Source: Bacillus_BA songklensis (GTDB lineage Bacteria; Bacillota; Bacilli; Bacillales; Bacillaceae_H). From it: a stretch of 12,704 bases of DNA. Made by a program: the position numbers and the translations under genes. The stretch covers positions 1 to 12,704 of the forward strand of contig NZ_JBHRZT010000004.1 in NCBI RefSeq assembly GCF_042649685.1, written 5' to 3'. The stretch's first letter is position 1, and each line of letters starts with the position of its first letter. Below, one piece after another: positions 1 to 5,655 of this stretch. The notes beneath the pieces were generated by a model. That model saw only the letters and a list, made by a program, of their open reading frames with translations. It searched no databases and was not told the origin of the DNA.

Positions 1-130
1 AGATGTATTCGTACACTTCAGTGCTATTCAAGGTGATGGCTTCAAATCATTAGACGAAGGTCAAAAAGTTACTTTTGATGTTGAACAAGGTCAACGTGGA
101 CCACAAGCTACTAACGTTCGCAAAGCATAA
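1..130 (+). CDS. Cold-shock protein (CspB/CspA family), C-terminal part
   Basis: The window opens inside this gene; codons are in frame from base 2 and the last 42 residues plus TAA are visible. The fragment starts with DVFVHFSAI, the RNP2-like strand of the cold-shock domain, and ends in GPQATNVRKA, the usual end of Bacillus Csp proteins. Family members are about 66-residue single-stranded nucleic acid binding beta-barrels that act as cytoplasmic RNA chaperones. What is seen is only the second half of the domain; start, promoter and cold-shock leader lie outside the window. An IS sits 38 bp downstream and interrupts what looks like its terminator. Family assignment is firm, the exact paralogue unknown. 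Confidence 0.93.
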   Translation, partial: DVFVHFSAIQGDGFKSLDEGQKVTFDVEQGQRGPQATNVRKA

Positions 131-151
131 TTAAAAGTGATTGTAAAAAAA

Positions 152-168
152 AGACTCCCATGTGGGGC
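152..168 (+). terminator. Truncated cold-shock gene terminator, cut by the IS
   Basis: An A-run is followed by AGACTCC, a CATGT loop and GGGG. An intact terminator would continue with TCT and a T-run, but here the second arm stops after GGGG and the IS end begins. The missing half is not seen on the far side of the IS. Read-through from the cold-shock gene into the IS is therefore possible. Confidence 0.5.
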
Positions 169-189
169 CATAGCCATCAACTTAAGGAA
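166..189 (+). repeat. Left terminal inverted repeat of the IS
   Basis: Aligned with the reverse complement of 1729-1752, 19 of 24 bases agree, including GGCCAT at the outer edge and ATCAACTT inside. The outermost GGCC may belong to the target rather than to the element. Confidence 0.75.
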
Positions 190-202
190 ATGTATAAAAT
201 AG

Positions 203-256
203 AGAAATTGGGACATCCTTCCATGCAGTACTGCATGGAAGGATGTCCCAATTTCT
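203..256. repeat. Perfect 54-bp palindrome covering the transposase start
   Basis: Two 27-bp arms (203-229 and 230-256) meet with no spacer. In RNA this makes a very stable hairpin that buries the GGAAGG ribosome binding site (237-242) and the ATG at 243. Transcripts entering from outside the IS would be poorly translated, a known self-restraint device of IS elements. Transcripts starting inside the second arm would escape it. Confidence 0.9.
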
Positions 257-1670
257 GTCTACAAACAAGTCCACATTGGTTGAAGAGTTACACATGCTTG
301 GTGAAGAATTCCGAAGTAAATTCTCTGTTCATCATCTACAAGAACTTGCGTATCAAACAGGTATGATCCAACGAAAACGAAAATTTCAGGCACAGGACCT
401 TGTATCGCTTTGTGTGTTTCTCGGTCAGACAATAAGCTCTGAGTCTTTGGCTTGCCTTTGTACAAGACTGAATGAGGCTACAGGTATCTGCATATCAGCC
501 GAAGCACTCAATAAACGTTGGAATGAGCGAACTGTTCAATTTCTTAAAGAACTCTTTCTTCATGCCTTCCGGCAAAAGATATGCCCCATTACATCGTTAT
601 CTAGCCGTTTTACACGCATCCGCATTTTAGACTCAACCTCCTTTCAGCTTCCTTCTTCCTATGCTTCAACCTACAGAGGAAGTGGCGGGGGCAGCTCTGA
701 ATCAGGAGTAAAAATTCAACTGGAATATGACCTTCTGTCTGGAGAGTTTATGGAGCTTGAGGTGGACCATGGAGTCAGCAGCGATGCAAAATATGGACAA
801 AAGCGGACAAAGACACTGGAAGCTGGAGACCTCGCACTCCGCGACCTTGGCTATCACTATATTGGCGATTTGGAGCACATCACAGAAAGTGAGGCCTACT
901 ATATATCAAGAATTCGTTGGAACACACAAGTGTATCAAAAAGAGGAAGACGGAAGTTGGACTCTATTGAATATAGAAGCACTAACAAAGGACTTACAAGA
1001 GGGAGAAACTCTAGAGTTGCCAGAGGTGTATATCGGATTGGAGTACAAGCACCGAACAAGGTTGATTCTGTATCGCCTCACACAGGACGAGTGGGATAAG
1101 CGTTTGGCACACCACAAGAAGATGAAAAAGAAGATGCCGAAGGCTGCGAGCAGGGTCAATCTCTTAGTTACAAACACCTCTCCGGAGAAGTTACCAGCTA
1201 CAGAGGTATATGCCTTCTACTCTTTGCGATGGCAGGTTGAAGTTCTCTTTAAAACGTGGAAATCTGTCTTTCGGATTCACGCTATCAAACCTATGAAGTT
1301 AGAGCGGTTTCAATGTCATTTGTATGGACAGCTCTTACGCTTATGTCTGGTGGCAAGCACCACATACCAGATGCGAAGACTTTTGTGGGAGAAGCACCAG
1401 AAGGAAACGAGCGAGTTCAAATGTGCCTATATGGTGCAAATATATCTAGTAAGAATACACACCGTACTATTCTGTACCTTTCAACATCCTGTTTCAGTGC
1501 TTAGCAGGCTCTTTCAAGATGTAAGTAAGAATGGGAAGAAAGCACGGCGGTATCAAAAAGCAACACCGTTTGAAATCCTAGGCTTAATAGAAAAATCAAC
1601 GGCTCAACTCCCTATTGCGCATAAAATATGCGACAGAAGGAAGTTGTATTTGAGTATGCCCAAAATGTAG
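243..1670 (+). CDS. IS4-family transposase (IS231-like)
   Basis: A 475-residue DDE transposase that cuts and joins the IS ends. The catalytic triad is visible: D130 in RILDST, D201 in RDLGY, and E333 within the IS4-family YREK signature Y326-x2-R329-x3-E333-x6-K340 (FYSLRWQVEVLFKTWK). The N-terminal QRKRKF segment and the overall length match IS231 transposases of about 478 residues. The frame is open from start to stop, so the enzyme is probably intact. The ATG at 243 directly abuts GGAAGG, an unusually short spacing, and lies inside the palindrome; the next in-frame ATG (294) would cut conserved N-terminal sequence. The neighbouring cold-shock gene is read in the same direction. Confidence 0.92.
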   Translation: MSQFLSTNKSTLVEELHMLGEEFRSKFSVHHLQELAYQTGMIQRKRKFQAQDLVSLCVFLGQTISSESLACLCTRLNEATGICISAEALNKRWNERTVQFLKELFLHAFRQKICPITSLSSRFTRIRILDSTSFQLPSSYASTYRGSGGGSSESGVKIQLEYDLLSGEFMELEVDHGVSSDAKYGQKRTKTLEAGDLALRDLGYHYIGDLEHITESEAYYISRIRWNTQVYQKEEDGSWTLLNIEALTKDLQEGETLELPEVYIGLEYKHRTRLILYRLTQDEWDKRLAHHKKMKKKMPKAASRVNLLVTNTSPEKLPATEVYAFYSLRWQVEVLFKTWKSVFRIHAIKPMKLERFQCHLYGQLLRLCLVASTTYQMRRLLWEKHQKETSEFKCAYMVQIYLVRIHTVLFCTFQHPVSVLSRLFQDVSKNGKKARRYQKATPFEILGLIEKSTAQLPIAHKICDRRKLYLSMPKM

Positions 1671-1696
1671 AGTTTTACTCAAATTTTTTTAAAAAA

Positions 1697-1727
1697 GTGC
1701 ACCCGATGCCTGCGGCATCGGGTGCAC
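1697..1727. terminator. Hairpin between transposase stop and right IS end
   Basis: A perfect 14-bp stem (1697-1710 with 1714-1727) has a TGC loop. It is preceded by A-rich sequence (T-rich on minus) but not followed by a T-run on plus, so it would terminate best for minus-strand transcripts entering the IS. It may instead stabilise the transposase mRNA end. Confidence 0.6.
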
Positions 1728-1728
1728 C

Positions 1729-1752
1729 ATGCTAAAGTTGATAGCGATGGCC
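1729..1752 (-). repeat. Right terminal inverted repeat of the IS
   Basis: Inverted partner of 166-189. The conserved core reads ATCAACTT on the minus strand at 1735-1742. Confidence 0.75.
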
Positions 1753-1804
1753 GTTAAAGGCTGCTATCCGCTTTTGCTTTTAGGTTTTCGTTAACAAAAT
1801 AATG

Positions 1805-1900
1805 TCAGACTGATAATGCTTCCATTTGAATTCTACTGGCTTTTTCATACCGATACACATCCTTTTTTAGACTGATAGTATCAGTATGTCCAAGATTTAG
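1805..1900 (-). pseudogene. Tyrosine recombinase C-terminal remnant
   Basis: On the minus strand the frame reads LNLGHTDTISLKK...VYRYEKASRIQ and stops at 1805-1807. LGHTDT followed by a Tyr-containing segment is the last catalytic block of tyrosine recombinases (the His of box II and the nucleophile region). Everything N-terminal of LNLG is missing; a stop precedes it at 1904-1906. It appears to be the tail of an integrase joined to an unrelated broken gene. It is too short to be functional, and the family call rests on this one block. Confidence 0.5.
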
Positions 1901-2136
1901 AGATTACTTGCAATTATCTTGAAGTTTTTGCACCAGAACCCTTACCTGATCGTCATCGAATAGAGAATGATAGAGATGGACTTGAAAGAGAAGTACTATA
2001 TGGCATAGTGAATTTTTCTCTATTAGAAGGGGCACTAAAACTTTGTAGCGATGAACTACGTTATTTCTATCCGTGCGAGCAATCCTTTCATTATATCTAT
2101 CCATTTCTAAACAAGCATGGCGATTTGTTCAACTAG
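1879..2136 (+). pseudogene. C-terminal remnant of an unrecognised gene
   Basis: An open frame with no usable start codon runs to TAG at 2134. From about residue 13 it has the composition of a real protein: NYLEVFAPEPLPDRHR, then an acidic stretch, GIVNFSLLEGALKLCSDELR and FYPCEQSFHYIYPF. I do not recognise the family. Its first codons overlap the minus-strand integrase remnant at 1879-1900, where meaningful sequence on one strand gives way to the other, which suggests a recombination joint near 1900. It has no ribosome binding site and is probably not expressed as such. Confidence 0.45.
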
Positions 2137-2382
2137 ACAGTATTCCATCTCTTTAAACCATTCTCCTCTAAACAAAGGAAAACTCCCTATCAACAAAGAT
2201 CGGGAGTTCCCTCAATGGAATGAGGTAACATTCATAAATAAAGGGGTAGTTAACTGTACCCTTGATTAGAAGGTTTTAAACTATTTCTCTGCTAGAGAAT
2301 TAAATATTGATGAATGACTGCCGATATATAGAATGGGAATGAAATCATGAAAACTTTATCTCCTTAGAGCCGCATCATAAAA
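2137..2382. other. Non-coding stretch without recognisable gene
   Basis: No frame of credible coding sequence was found on either strand. The only structures seen are a 7-bp hairpin AACTCCC (2181-2187) with GGGAGTT (2202-2208) without a T-run, and a loose GGTA...TACC palindrome around a GTTAAC at 2249-2254. It probably represents eroded sequence behind the broken gene. Confidence 0.5.
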
Positions 2383-2426
2383 AGAGAGCGTGTCTGTACG
2401 AAGGACGTACAGGGCGTTCTTTTTTT
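2383..2426 (+). terminator. Rho-independent terminator
   Basis: The inner stem CTGTACG (2394-2400) pairs with CGTACAG (2406-2412) across a 5-nt loop. An imperfect outer extension (AGAG.CG with GCGTTCT) follows, then seven T from 2420. It closes any transcript coming through the remnant upstream and isolates the downstream region. Confidence 0.75.
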
Positions 2427-2566
2427 GTTTCCATAAGGACTTGCTCGTGATGCCAGGCATCAAAAAAAAAGAATGTTAAAAAGCGATCCCGCAAAGACTA
2501 ACGATAAATGGTTGCTCTCACCGACAACCTTACTTTACCTAAATACATATATAAAAAAAAAAGAGT

Positions 2567-2581
2567 ACCTCGATAGAGGAC
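2567..2581 (+). repeat. Left copy of a split 15-bp inverted repeat
   Basis: ACCTCGATAGAGGAC matches the reverse complement of 2903-2917 at 14 of 15 bases. The core CCTC-GATA-GAGG is itself nearly palindromic, as expected of a dimeric regulator's site. The two copies bracket the polypurine tract, and the right copy sits in the promoter region of the winged-helix gene at 2971. Confidence 0.7.
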
Positions 2582-2598
2582 ATATTCACTTGTGTTTA

Positions 2599-2653
2599 CC
2601 GCTTATCTCCGCTTCTCCCGCTTTTTTGGTGTTCCCACACCTTTTGGTGCTCC
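2599..2653. repeat. Short direct repeats: three CCGCTT and two TTTTGGTG.TCC
   Basis: CCGCTT occurs at 2599, 2609 and 2618 (spacing 10 and 9 bp, about one helical turn). TTTTGGTGTTCC at 2624 is repeated as TTTTGGTGCTCC at 2642 (18-bp period). Regular spacing in non-coding DNA resembles protein-binding arrays such as iterons. Function is unknown. Confidence 0.4.
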
Positions 2654-2744
2654 TGACGAACCCCCTTGAACAGCCTCTTTGCTCTTTGTTTAGTCTGGGC
2701 AGTTTGTTTTGGAATCGTGGCTTACGCCCCAGTGGGATAGGCCC

Positions 2745-2836
2745 GAAGGGAGAAGAAGAGAGAAAGAAAAAAGAAAGAAAGAAACGAAGAAAAGAAAGGG
2801 GAAGGGAAGGGGGAAATGAAGAGAGAAAAAGGGGAG
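2745..2836. other. 92-nt polypurine tract
   Basis: From 2745 to 2836 only two pyrimidines occur (C at 2785, T at 2817) on the plus strand. A second purine run follows at 2859-2888. Open frames through it translate to meaningless Lys/Glu/Arg or Ser/Phe repeats, so it is not convincingly coding. Such tracts can adopt triplex DNA, stay single-stranded, or give an unstructured RNA leader. Confidence 0.75.
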
Positions 2837-2844
2837 CTAACAGC

Positions 2845-2937
2845 ATGGGTAAAATTTCAAAAGAGAGAGAAAGGGAGAAAAAAGGAGACTACTTATTAAA
2901 GAGTCTTCTATCGAGGTCTTTGTTTGTGCTAAAATAG
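2845..2937 (+). CDS. Possible 30-residue leader peptide (doubtful)
   Basis: ATG at 2845 has a GGGGAG eight bases upstream and opens a 30-codon frame ending 33 bases before the winged-helix gene. The peptide is basic at its start (GKISKERERE) with a hydrophobic tail (YLLKSLLSRSLFVLK). The upstream purine bias alone could create both the apparent ribosome binding site and the Lys/Glu/Arg composition. I do not recognise it. Confidence 0.2.
   Translation: MGKISKEREREKKGDYLLKSLLSRSLFVLK
2903..2935 (+). promoter_or_regulatory. Promoter with overlapping operator candidate for the winged-helix gene
   Basis: TGC-TAAAAT at 2927-2935 is an extended -10 box. The right copy of the split inverted repeat (2903-2917) covers the -35 position. 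A repressor bound there, possibly the gene's own product, would block polymerase, and the second copy at 2567 could allow looping over the purine tract. Inferred from sequence only. Confidence 0.4.
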
Positions 2938-2970
2938 AGAGAAAGACGGTTGGTAAGGAGGGATTGTCAC

Positions 2971-3693
2971 GTGTCTTATACAACATTAGGATTAAGTCAT
3001 AAAGATTTCTTTCACCTCGTGTTATATCATGCACTCAGCCAGGAACCTCAGACTGCTGCTACGATTTATCAATCCATCAAAGAAAGCTTCCCTTTTAAAG
3101 TGCATAGCCGGTCCTATTTTTATACAACGGTAAAGAATCGATTACAGGAAGGGTATCTCTCCTCTTCTTCCGAGGGACGATCACAGATTTTATCCTTAAC
3201 TTCTAAAGGCAAGGAACACTATGAACATTATCAAAAACACTACCGCGACAAGTTTGAAAGAGTCAAAGAGATCATCGATCGCTTTGTGTTTGATTTAACC
3301 GGCTCAGGTCAGAATCCACCGGTGGAAGCTCCACTCCCGGAAGGATATAGAAGATTCTTTAGCAAACTTGTATCAGTTAAGGATCTAGTGCGGTACGTTG
3401 CCTTACAGGAAATGTTTCGTCATCAGGAAGTGATCATGTCAGATGTAGGGGAGCTCTTAGAGAAAAAATTCGGATGGGTAGCCAGTAACAGCTATTTGTA
3501 CGATGTTGCCCATGAAATGGCGAAGGGTGGCCTCATATACGGAGATTGGCGTGGAGAACGTCGTTCCAAACGATATTACAGACTGACGGATGAAGGAGTG
3601 AAACACTTTAAACAGATTGCCGACTCAGCGGCTTCCACGACTCAAAACATACAGCATTTTTTACAGCATATCTTGCAATTATTGCAACAATAA
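2971..3693 (+). CDS. Tandem winged-helix DNA-binding protein (PadR-like)
   Basis: The 240-residue protein appears to contain two winged-helix domains. Residues 13-90 (FFHLVLYHAL...IYQSIKESF...RSYFYTTVKNRLQEGYL...LSLTSKGKEHYEHY) and 138-216 (DLVRYVALQEM...VGELLEKKFGW...YLYDVAHEMAKGGLIYGDW...YYRLTDEGVKHF) share one plan: helix, helix, recognition helix, a basic wing and the closing LT..G motif typical of PadR-type wings. The linker (100-135) is Pro- and Gly-rich. The GTG at 2971 was chosen because AAGGAGG (2955-2961) lies nine bases before it; a TTG at 2950 would overlap that site. It is probably a monocistronic cytoplasmic regulator binding the inverted repeats upstream. Similar tandem winged-helix proteins also occur as plasmid replication or segregation factors, so a Rep/Par role cannot be excluded. 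The exact family is uncertain. Confidence 0.75.
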   Translation: MSYTTLGLSHKDFFHLVLYHALSQEPQTAATIYQSIKESFPFKVHSRSYFYTTVKNRLQEGYLSSSSEGRSQILSLTSKGKEHYEHYQKHYRDKFERVKEIIDRFVFDLTGSGQNPPVEAPLPEGYRRFFSKLVSVKDLVRYVALQEMFRHQEVIMSDVGELLEKKFGWVASNSYLYDVAHEMAKGGLIYGDWRGERRSKRYYRLTDEGVKHFKQIADSAASTTQNIQHFLQHILQLLQQ

Positions 3694-3695
3694 TT
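3677..3695 (+). terminator. Weak AT-rich hairpin at the winged-helix gene end
   Basis: AATTATTG and CAATAATT (8-bp arms, CAA loop) span the stop codon and lead into a T-rich stretch. It is weak because the stem has only two G/C pairs. Confidence 0.35.
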
Positions 3696-3749
3696 TTATC
3701 TTTAATTATCTGTTTCATCTCTCTTATCATTGGTCTTCAGCCTTCACAT

Positions 3750-3771
3750 ACTTGAAGTGAAGGTCTTCTCA
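3750..3771 (+). repeat. Left copy of a 22-bp inverted repeat (candidate recombination site)
   Basis: ACTTGAAG followed by GTGAAGGTCTTCTCA recurs in inverted orientation at 8479-8501, with 15 identical contiguous bases and one substitution plus one indel in the rest. Locally the site also forms a CCTTCAC/GTGAAGG hairpin (3741-3763). The other copy lies 58 bp behind the xerS gene. The pair encloses 4.7 kb. Confidence 0.65.
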
Positions 3772-3840
3772 GCTAATAAAGATAAAAAATACCTTTCAAA
3801 TCCTCATCACGGGAAATAACATTATAATAAAGTTTGTCGA

Positions 3841-3880
3841 CAAAAGGGGTTCGGAATGGTCTCATTCCGAACCCCTTTTG
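3841..3880. terminator. Strong bidirectional terminator-like hairpin
   Basis: Perfect 17-bp arms (3841-3857 and 3864-3880) enclose a GGTCTC loop. The A4G4 and C4T4 ends give short U-tails in both directions. It separates the winged-helix gene from the truncated membrane-protein operon. Confidence 0.75.
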
Positions 3881-3924
3881 GACTTTTGGTTGGATTTGAG
3901 GCTATTTAAGAAAATGACAGACCT

Positions 3925-4440
3925 TTGAACATTTATTTGAACTCTAACATCACTCATGCGAGTGATATCAAGCAAATAGAAGTTGAAAATAAAATGCTAA
4001 AAGAGGAAAACAATGATCTGCGGGATAAGCTTAAAAACGTATTGCCATCGACACAAGAACAGCAAAGACAAGACTATTTATCCTTAGTAAAAACCTTTAT
4101 GAATGTCTCTTTTTATAAAACAAAAGAAGGGTACGAAGAGCGAAGGAAACAGGCCAAAGAGATTATGAGTGAAGAATTGTTTCAACAATTTTATCCAACT
4201 CCAAACTATGAATATGGAGAAGGACTTAGCTCAAAACCTACCGATATGAAACTCTATTTACATTCACATGCTCCAACGAATGACACGCTAGAAGTCATCG
4301 TGGAATTTACAAACAATGTGACGGATAAAAAGCAAAATAAAACCGATACAACAAGAAAGCTTATCAAAGTGACGACGCAAAAAGCAAATGAAAAATGGCA
4401 GGTTACAACAATTGATGAATTGAATGTAGAACTTCTCTAA
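3925..4440 (+). CDS. Coiled-coil exported protein, probably 5'-truncated
   Basis: The frame is open from just after TAA at 3907-3909; the only early start is a TTG at 3925 without a ribosome binding site. The first residues (IYLNSNITHASD) look like the end of a membrane anchor or signal segment, so the N-terminus is probably lost. A coiled coil follows (residues 13-33, IKQIEVENKMLKEENNDLRD), then a globular domain to residue 171 with FYKTKEGYEERRKQAKEIMS and a late beta-rich part. Anchor, coil and a mixed alpha/beta domain would suit a VirB8/TcpC-like (NTF2-fold) transfer protein, but I see no diagnostic motif. The next gene starts 25 bases later, so the two form an operon. Treat as a fragment of unknown function. 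Confidence 0.6.
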   Translation: MNIYLNSNITHASDIKQIEVENKMLKEENNDLRDKLKNVLPSTQEQQRQDYLSLVKTFMNVSFYKTKEGYEERRKQAKEIMSEELFQQFYPTPNYEYGEGLSSKPTDMKLYLHSHAPTNDTLEVIVEFTNNVTDKKQNKTDTTRKLIKVTTQKANEKWQVTTIDELNVELL

Positions 4441-4465
4441 CATTCAAAAAAGAGGTGAGGCCAAA

Positions 4466-5059
4466 ATGAAAATCTCTAACGAGATCAATTTAAGAAGAAA
4501 AAAATCGTGGATATACTCTTCCATCATTATGTTTATGTTTATTGTTTTTTTCTCTTTTACCACATCTAAAATTTACATGGAAACAGATGAAAAGTTGTAC
4601 CATACAAAGTTAAAACAACCTATCTCCTTAACGTCAACAAGTTCTCTCATCATTGAGAATAGGGAGTACAATCCAAAGCACGATTACATGGAAATTATGT
4701 TGAAGATCGATGATGAAGAGGAAGAGCATAAAATTCGATTCCCCGGTGAAGCAATTGCTCACATCTGTAAGGAACATAAGGAAGGTAAAAGTAATGCATG
4801 GTCACTTAAATATATCTCAGAAGTGGTGACAAAAAATATTCAGGAGGTGTTTAAAGATGAGTTAACCAAAATACGTCTTGGAGCAAATAGTGCTGATAAA
4901 AATACGCAAATTCTGATTGAGTTAATGAACGGTCTTTTCTTCCATTACTCCATTAATGGCCTTATCACAACAAGCATTCAAGAAATGGATGGTGTGACAA
5001 CGGCTAAAGAAGAAGTGAAAAAGCGTATTGCTCATCAAAGACAGAAAAGAATAGATTAG
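4466..5059 (+). CDS. Single-pass membrane protein of unknown function
   Basis: A 197-residue protein starting at ATG 4466 behind AAAGAGGTGAGG, a good ribosome binding site. The basic N-terminus (NLRRKKS) precedes one membrane helix at about residues 15-33 (WIYSSIIMFMFIVFFSF), so the roughly 160-residue C-terminal part is predicted to lie outside the membrane by the positive-inside rule. That part is charged, with an acidic run (DDEEEEH) near 72-79, a long helical middle and a basic tail (KKRIAHQRQKR). I do not recognise a family. It follows the truncated coiled-coil gene and precedes a broken start at 5090. Such anchored pairs are common in conjugation and secretion clusters of Gram-positive plasmids, which is only a contextual hint. 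Confidence 0.75.
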   Translation: MKISNEINLRRKKSWIYSSIIMFMFIVFFSFTTSKIYMETDEKLYHTKLKQPISLTSTSSLIIENREYNPKHDYMEIMLKIDDEEEEHKIRFPGEAIAHICKEHKEGKSNAWSLKYISEVVTKNIQEVFKDELTKIRLGANSADKNTQILIELMNGLFFHYSINGLITTSIQEMDGVTTAKEEVKKRIAHQRQKRID

Positions 5060-5089
5060 GAGGCATCCCGAAACAAGGAAGGAAGAAAA

Positions 5090-5125
5090 ATGGATACGAT
5101 TGTGGACGTCCAGCTTGTAGATTAA
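5090..5125 (+). pseudogene. Broken start of the next operon gene
   Basis: ATG at 5090 has an excellent AAGGAAGGAAG ribosome binding site and lies 30 bases after the preceding stop, but it codes for only 11 residues (MDTIVDVQLVD) before TAA. The TAA overlaps an ATG (TAATG) whose first bases (ATGGATATAATTGTAG) resemble those at 5090 (ATGGATACGATTGTGG). A 32-codon frame from 5125 runs through the hairpin at 5137-5199 and looks non-coding. Most likely this is the 5' end of a gene whose body was deleted or replaced. Confidence 0.4.
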
Positions 5126-5136
5126 TGGATATAATT

Positions 5137-5199
5137 GTAGCCATAACATTTTTGCCTCATGGTTCAAAGATATGGAATGAGGTAAAATGCTATGGCTAC
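5137..5199. repeat. Long imperfect inverted repeat (hairpin)
   Basis: The left arm 5137-5160 and right arm 5177-5199 agree as GTAGCCATA, a variable base, CATTTT, one or two variable bases and CCTCAT, leaving a 16-nt loop. At 23-24 bp per arm it is the longest spaced hairpin in the window outside the IS. No clean T-run follows. It sits at the break of the membrane-protein operon, so it could be a terminator, a small palindromic insertion (REP/MITE-like) or a recombination target. Confidence 0.65.
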
Positions 5200-5240
5200 T
5201 GTTTTGATTGGAACCGCATATAAAAATTAGTCATACGTGA

Positions 5241-5423
5241 TTAATTAACTTCTACAATTTTTGATAAACGGATAGACAAGATGTTTTCCTGTTGATCTTT
5301 TAAAAAGAGGGTCTGTTCTGCTAAATTAAGACTTTGGATACGTCCCTTACACTTATGGAGCACTCCATCTTTATAATAATTAATTGTAATTAAGCCTGTT
5401 TTGATTAATTGTTTTAGAATCAT
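5241..5423 (-). CDS. YolD-like small protein
   Basis: A 60-residue minus-strand protein with ATG at 5423 and TAGGAGAG as ribosome binding site. The central ITINYYKDGVLHKCKGRIQSLNLAEQTLFLKD pattern (beta strands with YY.DG, then G.I and a hydrophobic strand) and the closing IRLSKIVEV fit the Sm-like barrel of the YolD-like family of Bacillus and its phages and plasmids. Family members are usually about 100-110 residues with an N-terminal 'DRG..KW' part, absent here, so this is a short form. YolD-like proteins often neighbour UvrX/Y-family DNA polymerases; none is seen here. Function is not established. It is transcribed divergently from the toxin-antitoxin module. Confidence 0.6.
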   Translation of the reverse strand: MILKQLIKTGLITINYYKDGVLHKCKGRIQSLNLAEQTLFLKDQQENILSIRLSKIVEVN

Positions 5424-5487
5424 TTGGTTCTCTCCTAATCTTTTAATATTATTTAATTAGAATCACAAAAAGGGTTCCTTAAATTAA

Positions 5488-5512
5488 GTATACCAGCAGA
5501 TTAGTGAGCGAT
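5488..5512 (-). promoter_or_regulatory. Candidate promoter for the YolD-like gene
   Basis: On the minus strand TGG-TATACT (extended -10, with the -10 box complementary to 5488-5493) lies about 65 bases before the start codon. The -35 is poor, as tolerated with an extended -10. Confidence 0.35.
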
Positions 5513-5571
5513 TACATTTGCTTTATGACACCTTTGTGAAATTTTGAACAAAACAAATGGTGAAAAATAAT

Positions 5572-5620
5572 CTTTTCGTAAAATCCCTGTTTGACGAAAA
5601 GGGGAAGTGAAGTCTAAATT
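5572..5620 (+). promoter_or_regulatory. Second candidate promoter and inverted repeat before the dif-like site
   Basis: TTGACG (5591-5596) and TAAATT (5615-5620) are 18 bp apart. CTTTTCG (5572-5578) and CGAAAAG (5595-5601) form an inverted repeat overlapping the -35 box, a possible operator. The start site would fall at the edge of the dif-like site at 5627. Confidence 0.35.
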
Positions 5621-5626
5621 TCCAAT

Positions 5627-5654
5627 TATGCGTATAATCTTGTTTATACGAACA
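5627..5654 (+). other. dif-like (pdif) Xer site A
   Basis: It consists of an 11-bp arm TATGCGTATAA, a 6-bp centre TCTTGT and an 11-bp arm TTATACGAACA. The first arm agrees with the E. coli dif XerC arm GGTGCGCATAA at 8 of 11 bases, and the second begins TTAT and contains AAC like XerD arms. Site B at 6558-6585 has both arms identical, inverted, and differs only in the centre. Identity actually extends three bases beyond the first arm (from 5624). Confidence 0.72.
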
Positions 5655-5655
5655 C

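Larger units (their letters stand above)
169..1749 (+). mobile_element. IS4-family insertion sequence, IS231 group
   Basis: The element is about 1.58 kb with one transposase gene and imperfect terminal inverted repeats beginning CATAGCCATCAACTT (left) and CATCGCTATCAACTT (right, read inward), close to the CAT.CCCATCAACTTAAG ends I recall for IS231. Size, single 475-codon transposase and YREK motif fit IS231. The flanks (157-168 and 1750-1761) show no matching 10-12 bp direct repeat, so either flanking DNA was rearranged after insertion or one boundary is misjudged. A long palindrome lies inside the left end and a hairpin inside the right end. Confidence 0.88.

Noticed and set aside
160..366. 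68-codon ORF at the IS left end
   Set aside because: It runs through the terminal repeat and palindrome and out of frame through the transposase gene.
1904..2104. 66-codon minus-strand ORF
   Set aside because: The antisense of the plus-strand remnant, whose own composition is more protein-like; no ribosome binding site.
2586..2846. 86-codon minus-strand ORF across the polypurine tract
   Set aside because: It translates to Leu/Ser/Phe/Pro repeats, the mirror artefact of the purine run, with no domain-like sequence.
2473..2937. 154-codon plus-strand ORF
   Set aside because: It has no ribosome binding site and its middle is low-complexity Lys/Glu/Arg produced by the polypurine tract; only the last 30 codons (from 2845) are kept as a doubtful leader peptide.
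3741..3763. CCTTCAC/GTGAAGG hairpin as the terminator of the winged-helix gene
   Set aside because: The 7-bp stem has a 9-nt loop and only a mixed TCTTCTC tail, and half of it belongs to the repeat shared with 8479-8501, which explains it better.
4922..5167. 81-codon minus-strand ORF
   Set aside because: Antisense to the end of the 4466 gene and through the hairpin; Ser/Phe/Leu-rich shadow without a ribosome binding site.
5125..5223. 32-codon ORF with TAATG coupling
   Set aside because: It is almost entirely the 5137-5199 hairpin; the peptide has no recognisable features.
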